Source: Lachnospiraceae bacterium UBA7196 (GTDB taxonomy: Bacteria > Bacillota > Clostridia > Lachnospirales > Lachnospiraceae). Taken from it: 34,924 bases of DNA. Location: NCBI GenBank assembly GCA_002490835.1, contig DKUU01000037.1, positions 95,288 to 130,211 of the forward strand, written 5' to 3'. A model generated the notes under the pieces. It searched no databases. It was not told the origin of the DNA and saw only the letters and a program-made list of their open reading frames with translations. A program made the translations under genes and the position numbers. Shown one piece after another: positions 31,551 to 34,924 of the stretch. Position 1 is the first letter of the stretch, and each line of letters begins with the position of its first letter.

Positions 31551-33137
31551 ATGCAGCGGTATTTCAATACAGAAGGTCAGTGCGTGCCGGAAGAGCATTA
31601 TATGGTGTCGATTGACGACAGGCTCGAAAATATAAAAAAACGCTATGTAGACAGAGAAAAATATTTTGTCATCAATAGAGGAAGGCAATATGGGAAAACA
31701 ACCACATTGCTTGCGCTGACCAGATATCTGGAGGCGGATTACATCGTTGCTTTTCTGGATTTTCAAAGGATTGGAACGGCAGAGTTTGAGAATGAAACGG
31801 CGTTCTCTGCTGCTTTTGCCAGATTGTTTATCAGATCTTTGCATAAAGCGGGAGTTAATGACGAAGGATTGCCGGAATCATTGGAATGCTTTGACGGGGA
31901 AGCGGGAAACATGACGTTGATGGAGCTGTTTCATCGATTAAGCGATTTTTGTGCTGTTTCTGTCAAGCCGATCGTGCTGATGATCGACGAAGTTGACAGT
32001 GCGTCGAATAATCAGGTGTTTGTTGATTTTCTGGCATTACTTCGGAGTTATTATATCACAAAGAAAGAAATACCAATTTTTCACGCTGTAATCCTTGCAG
32101 GGGTGTACGATATTAAAAACCTGAAACGGAAAATGCGCCCTGAGGAGGAACATCAATACAATAGTCCGTGGAATATCGCGGCGAAGTTTGATATTGCCAT
32201 GGATTTTTCTGCGGAGCAGATTACAGGGATGCTGCAGGAGTATGAGAATGATTATGGAACCGGAATGGATATCCGAGCCGTAGCGGAAGAAATTTACGGA
32301 TATACGTCGGGGTATCCGTATCTGGTATCCTGTATTTGTAAAATTCTGGATGAAAGTTCCCTGGAGGGGGTGGATTCGGAGCTTGTGGGGAATTGGTCTG
32401 TACGAGGAGTTGAAGAGGCAGTAAAAGAAATATTGAAAGAAAAAATGCCGCTATTTGAAAGTATGATCAGACAGATGCGAGAGTATTCAGAAATTAGAGA
32501 TATCTTATATGCAGTTTTGTTTCAGGGGAAGAAGATATCCTACAATCCGGATAATCAGGCCATTGATTTGGCCCATATGTTCGGTTATATTGTGGACAGG
32601 GACGGAACCGTGCAGGTGGCAAACCGGATTTTTGAGACGCGCCTATATAACGCCTTTTTATCGGAGGAAGAGCTAACGAGTGTGATTGGAAGCAGAGCGG
32701 GAAGGGATAAGGGGCAATTTATCACGGACGGCAGGCTGGATATGGATCTGGTGCTTGAAAAATTCGTGGAATATTTTACAGAAATTTACAGAGACAGTGA
32801 TGACAGTTTTGTAGAAAAACAGGGTAGAAAGCTTTTTTTGCTATACTTAAAGCCCATCATAAACGGTTCCGGAAATTATTATATTGAGTCACAGACCAGA
32901 GATGAGCGCCGGACAGATGTCATTGTAGATTATAAAGGAGAGCAGTTTGTTGTGGAACTTAAGATTTGGCATGGCAATGAATATCATGAAAGAGGAGAAA
33001 AACAGTTGTTAGATTATTTGGATTATTATCATCTGAATAAAGGATACATGCTGAGCTTTAATTTTAACAAAAAGAAGGAAACAGGCGTAAGCTGCATTAT
33101 CATGGAAGACAGGACGATTCTGGAAGCAGTGGTCTGA
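31551..33137 (+). CDS. AAA-type ATPase with C-terminal PD-(D/E)XK nuclease-like domain
   Basis: The ATPase domain shows Walker A (GRQYGKTT, residues 44-51) and Walker B (PIVLMIDEVDSA, about 140-150), and a GYPYLVSCICKIL helix. The C-terminal ~110 residues have the PD-(D/E)XK pattern: DERRTDVIVDYKGEQFVVEL with the Asp near 457, the ELK near 470, and a following Gln (KQLLDYLDYY). This matches the AAA-ATPase-like/PDDEXK_9 family, present in many copies in gut Firmicutes and Bacteroidetes, of unknown role; mobile-element or defence functions have been suggested. It has no evident link to glycan synthesis. The ATG follows a weak purine-rich SD. It is bracketed by repeat A and terminator T2. Confidence 0.88.
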   Translation: MQRYFNTEGQCVPEEHYMVSIDDRLENIKKRYVDREKYFVINRGRQYGKTTTLLALTRYLEADYIVAFLDFQRIGTAEFENETAFSAAFARLFIRSLHKAGVNDEGLPESLECFDGEAGNMTLMELFHRLSDFCAVSVKPIVLMIDEVDSASNNQVFVDFLALLRSYYITKKEIPIFHAVILAGVYDIKNLKRKMRPEEEHQYNSPWNIAAKFDIAMDFSAEQITGMLQEYENDYGTGMDIRAVAEEIYGYTSGYPYLVSCICKILDESSLEGVDSELVGNWSVRGVEEAVKEILKEKMPLFESMIRQMREYSEIRDILYAVLFQGKKISYNPDNQAIDLAHMFGYIVDRDGTVQVANRIFETRLYNAFLSEEELTSVIGSRAGRDKGQFITDGRLDMDLVLEKFVEYFTEIYRDSDDSFVEKQGRKLFLLYLKPIINGSGNYYIESQTRDERRTDVIVDYKGEQFVVELKIWHGNEYHERGEKQLLDYLDYYHLNKGYMLSFNFNKKKETGVSCIIMEDRTILEAVV

Positions 33138-33157
33138 ATTTTGAAAGCCGGCGATAT

Positions 33158-33207
33158 AAAAATCTGATGTAAAGTATGTGGTTATCATACGAATCATCAG
33201 ATTTTTT
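33158..33207 (+). terminator. Strong Rho-independent terminator T2
   Basis: AAAAATCTGATG (33158-33169) pairs with CATCAGATTTTTT (33195-33207), with an inner GTATG/CATAC stem (33174-33178 with 33186-33190). The outer stem is the same sequence as in T1 (30137-30191). It ends one base before an in-frame ATG (33208) of the next gene. Confidence 0.8.
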
Positions 33208-33228
33208 ATGCAACAGAAAGAGAAGAAT

Positions 33229-34665
33229 ATGGAAACAATTGACAGGAGATTGAAAGAAATGACAGATGAGAGGGAAAGAAAACTGAATAACGGGCAGACA
33301 TCAGCCCCGAAGGTCACGGTGATCCTGCCCTCGTTAAACGTGGCAGCCTACATCCGTGAGTGCATCGAGAGCGTAATCAACCAGACGCTTTCGGATATTG
33401 AGATTCTGTGCATTGACGCAGGCTCTACGGACGGCACCTGTGAGATCATACAGGAATATGCCGAAAAAGACAGCCGGGTGCGCTTTATCCGCTCGGAAAA
33501 GCGAAGCTACGGTTATCAGATGAATCTGGGCATGGAGCTGGCGCAGGGGGAATACATAGGGATCGTGGAAACCGACGATTCCGTGGAGCCGGATATGTAT
33601 GAAGTCCTTTATCAGAGGGCTGTGGAAGAGGATCTGGATTATGTAAAGGCCGGATTTTATACCATGGTCACGCCCTATGAAGGCGAGAAATATCTTTTAG
33701 AGGTAAATCTGGGCGATACGGAGAGGGTATTTTCTTATGAATATTTTATGGAAAAGAAGCTCTCTCCGGATGTCTATATCTGGAACGGGATCTATAAGAG
33801 AGCGTTTTTAGAAGAGTTTGACATCCGATTGAATGAAAGTCCGGGTGCGGCCTTTCAGGACTGTGGCTTCCGTTATCTGGCGGACATGCACCTGCGCAGG
33901 GGGATGTTTATCAACCGGCTGTTTTATCATTACAGGCGGGACAATGCCGCCGCTTCCACCTACAATCCGCATTTTGTCCGCTTTAATCTGGAGGAGAACC
34001 GGTATATCAGAGAGCGGATGGCGCGCGACGGCATCACGGACAGGGACAGGTGTGCTTTTATGGCGAGGGAGACGGTGATGATGGCGCTCTCGCCTTATAG
34101 GACGTTTCGGGAACACAGCCAGCCGAACGGGGAGATCAATGCCGATCTGGATGAATTTCGAAAGGTGATTGTTGCGGATAAGGAGCAGGGGCTTTTAACG
34201 CAGGAGGAGATGCTGGCGGAGCAATGGATCGAAATGAGCCTGTTCACGGAAGAACCGGCTGCCTATGAGGCTTATATCGGTATTAAGGCAAAGATGGACT
34301 TTAATATCTACAATCACTTTGTGCGTAAGATGGCGGAGAAGAAGGAGCTGGTCGTGTTCTGCACCGGAAAGGTGGCGAAGTTCGCACTGTGTCTCTTCCG
34401 CATGAACCGGTTGGAGAACATCGTGGCATTGTGCGACAATAATGCGGAAAAGTGGAACACAAGGTATTATGGACAGCCGATCTTGTCTCCGGAAGAAGCA
34501 TTTCGTCGCTATCCGGACGCGCATTATGTGATCGCCAAGCAGGGAGATGTGGGGGAGATCATGCAGCAGTTGGCGGACACCGGGATCGAAAAAGAGAGAA
34601 TATCCGTATACAAGCTGCCCCTCAATGCGTTTGGCAGTACGAATCTGTTTATGCGGGGGCTGTAA
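33229..34665 (+). CDS. GT2 glycosyltransferase with C-terminal Rossmann-like module, GC-rich
   Basis: The GT2 core reads VTVILPSLNVAAYIRECIES, IEILCIDAGSTDGT, YGYQMNLGMELAQGEYIGIV, ETDDSVEPDMYE and SPGAAFQDCGF. The C-terminal module (about residues 370-465) has VVFCTGKVAKFAL, where the glycine motif is degraded, and LCDNNAEKW. It is a paralogue of the GT at 27654. Several in-frame starts exist: 33208 lies at the foot of terminator T2, 33229 has a weak AGAGAAG, and 33259 has the best SD (AGGAG, ten bases upstream); 33229 is a compromise. Coding sequence reaches about 60% GC over some 60-base stretches, unlike the AT-rich operon, pointing to a different origin. Confidence 0.85.
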   Translation: METIDRRLKEMTDERERKLNNGQTSAPKVTVILPSLNVAAYIRECIESVINQTLSDIEILCIDAGSTDGTCEIIQEYAEKDSRVRFIRSEKRSYGYQMNLGMELAQGEYIGIVETDDSVEPDMYEVLYQRAVEEDLDYVKAGFYTMVTPYEGEKYLLEVNLGDTERVFSYEYFMEKKLSPDVYIWNGIYKRAFLEEFDIRLNESPGAAFQDCGFRYLADMHLRRGMFINRLFYHYRRDNAAASTYNPHFVRFNLEENRYIRERMARDGITDRDRCAFMARETVMMALSPYRTFREHSQPNGEINADLDEFRKVIVADKEQGLLTQEEMLAEQWIEMSLFTEEPAAYEAYIGIKAKMDFNIYNHFVRKMAEKKELVVFCTGKVAKFALCLFRMNRLENIVALCDNNAEKWNTRYYGQPILSPEEAFRRYPDAHYVIAKQGDVGEIMQQLADTGIEKERISVYKLPLNAFGSTNLFMRGL

Positions 34666-34712
34666 GATTTAACAATCTATTTTGACAGATTGGATAGAGA
34701 GGAAGGAGTGAG

Positions 34713-34913
34713 ATGGCTGTGGACAGAGTATTGATTTGGGGAACCGGAAATGTGTATTTTATGAACCGTCAGTTACTGGACTATCTCAAAGAGCAGGGGG
34801 TATTGCAGATTGTAGCTCTGGTATCCAAAGACAGGGATGCGGTGACCGGAGAAGACTGTCCGGTTATCAGTAAGGAGAAAGTTAGCAGTTTTGAATGGGA
34901 TTTTATTGTGTAA
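34713..34913 (+). CDS. N-terminal fragment with Rossmann-like module, probably frameshifted
   Basis: The frame starts at ATG 34713 with AAGGAG nearby and encodes 66 residues resembling the first half of the shared module (RVLIWGTGNVYFMNRQLLDY, then IVALVSKDRD and SFEWDFIV), then stops at TAA 34911-34913. A complete module needs about 25-30 more residues. Inserting one base at the GTG-TA junction (about 34908-34911) would give DFIVVTVFN, the expected next strand, so a one-base deletion is likely. The window ends 11 bases later, so whether a longer enzyme follows cannot be seen. A sequencing error is possible. Confidence 0.6.
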   Translation: MAVDRVLIWGTGNVYFMNRQLLDYLKEQGVLQIVALVSKDRDAVTGEDCPVISKEKVSSFEWDFIV

Positions 34914-34924
34914 CAGTCTTTAAT

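Noticed and set aside
34673..34692. CAATCT/AGATTG hairpin and a TTGACA hexamer before the last gene
   Set aside because: The six-base stem has no T-run after it, and the TTGACA at 34682-34687 has no -10 hexamer at a usable distance.

Overview
The window reads as a piece of a cell-surface glycan (capsule, teichoic-acid-like or exopolysaccharide) gene cluster from a gut Clostridium-type Firmicute, most likely Lachnospiraceae. The basis is AT-rich coding sequence, strong GGAGG-type ribosome binding sites, frequent AGA/AGG and ATA codons, LicD/LicC proteins with a winged-helix N-terminus, and flanking PD-(D/E)XK proteins of types common in that family. Taxonomy is inference; no rRNA or other marker gene is present. 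All convincing genes lie on the + strand. No tRNA, rRNA, CRISPR array or complete insertion sequence was seen.

Layout. 1-169 is the tail of an unrelated gene. 170-499 is a leader with a terminator-like hairpin, then a perfect 8-bp hairpin just before the first ribosome binding site. 500-29006 is a run of 20 tightly spaced or overlapping genes, probably one very long operon: two O-acetyltransferase types (LbH and WcbI), LicD, a LicC-like cytidylyltransferase fused to an SHMT-like PLP enzyme, FkbM methyltransferase, five GT2-type enzymes plus one more distant GT-A enzyme, a DUF115-like protein, a citrate-lyase-ligase-like protein, a NeuA-like cytidylyltransferase, a DRE-TIM aldolase fused to a DUF115/GT42-like domain, a WbsX enzyme, a WbdD-like methyltransferase-kinase, a GT11 fucosyltransferase, a HAD-type protein and a GT4. 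29007-33207 holds two small units (an 89-aa protein plus a retropepsin-like protein; an AAA ATPase/PD-(D/E)XK protein). Each unit is preceded by the same ~40-bp repeat and closed by the same type of terminator, and each is followed by a glycosyltransferase gene. The last glycosyltransferase (33229-34665) is clearly more GC-rich. The window ends in a gene that appears frameshifted.

How it works together (inference): the GT2, GT4, GT11 and WbsX enzymes build a repeat unit; LicC/LicD add a phospho-substituent; FkbM, LbH and WcbI enzymes decorate it; the aldolase and NeuA-like genes may make and activate an unusual keto-acid sugar; the methyltransferase-kinase could cap chains. No flippase, polymerase, ABC exporter or initiating phosphoglycosyltransferase is in the window, so the locus continues outside it or depends on genes elsewhere.

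Two features stand out. First, four genes carry in-frame runs of 10 or 11 G inside an AT-rich background, and one-base slippage in either direction hits a stop codon within about 30 codons in all four. All four are decoration or accessory enzymes, not chain-building transferases. This looks like a phase-variable decoration system with up to 16 states. Second, 14 proteins of unrelated catalytic type share a ~90-residue Rossmann-like module (GxGxxG, then D-[KNR]-[NDK]) at one end, suggesting a common docking, sensing or nucleotide-binding unit across the assembly line.
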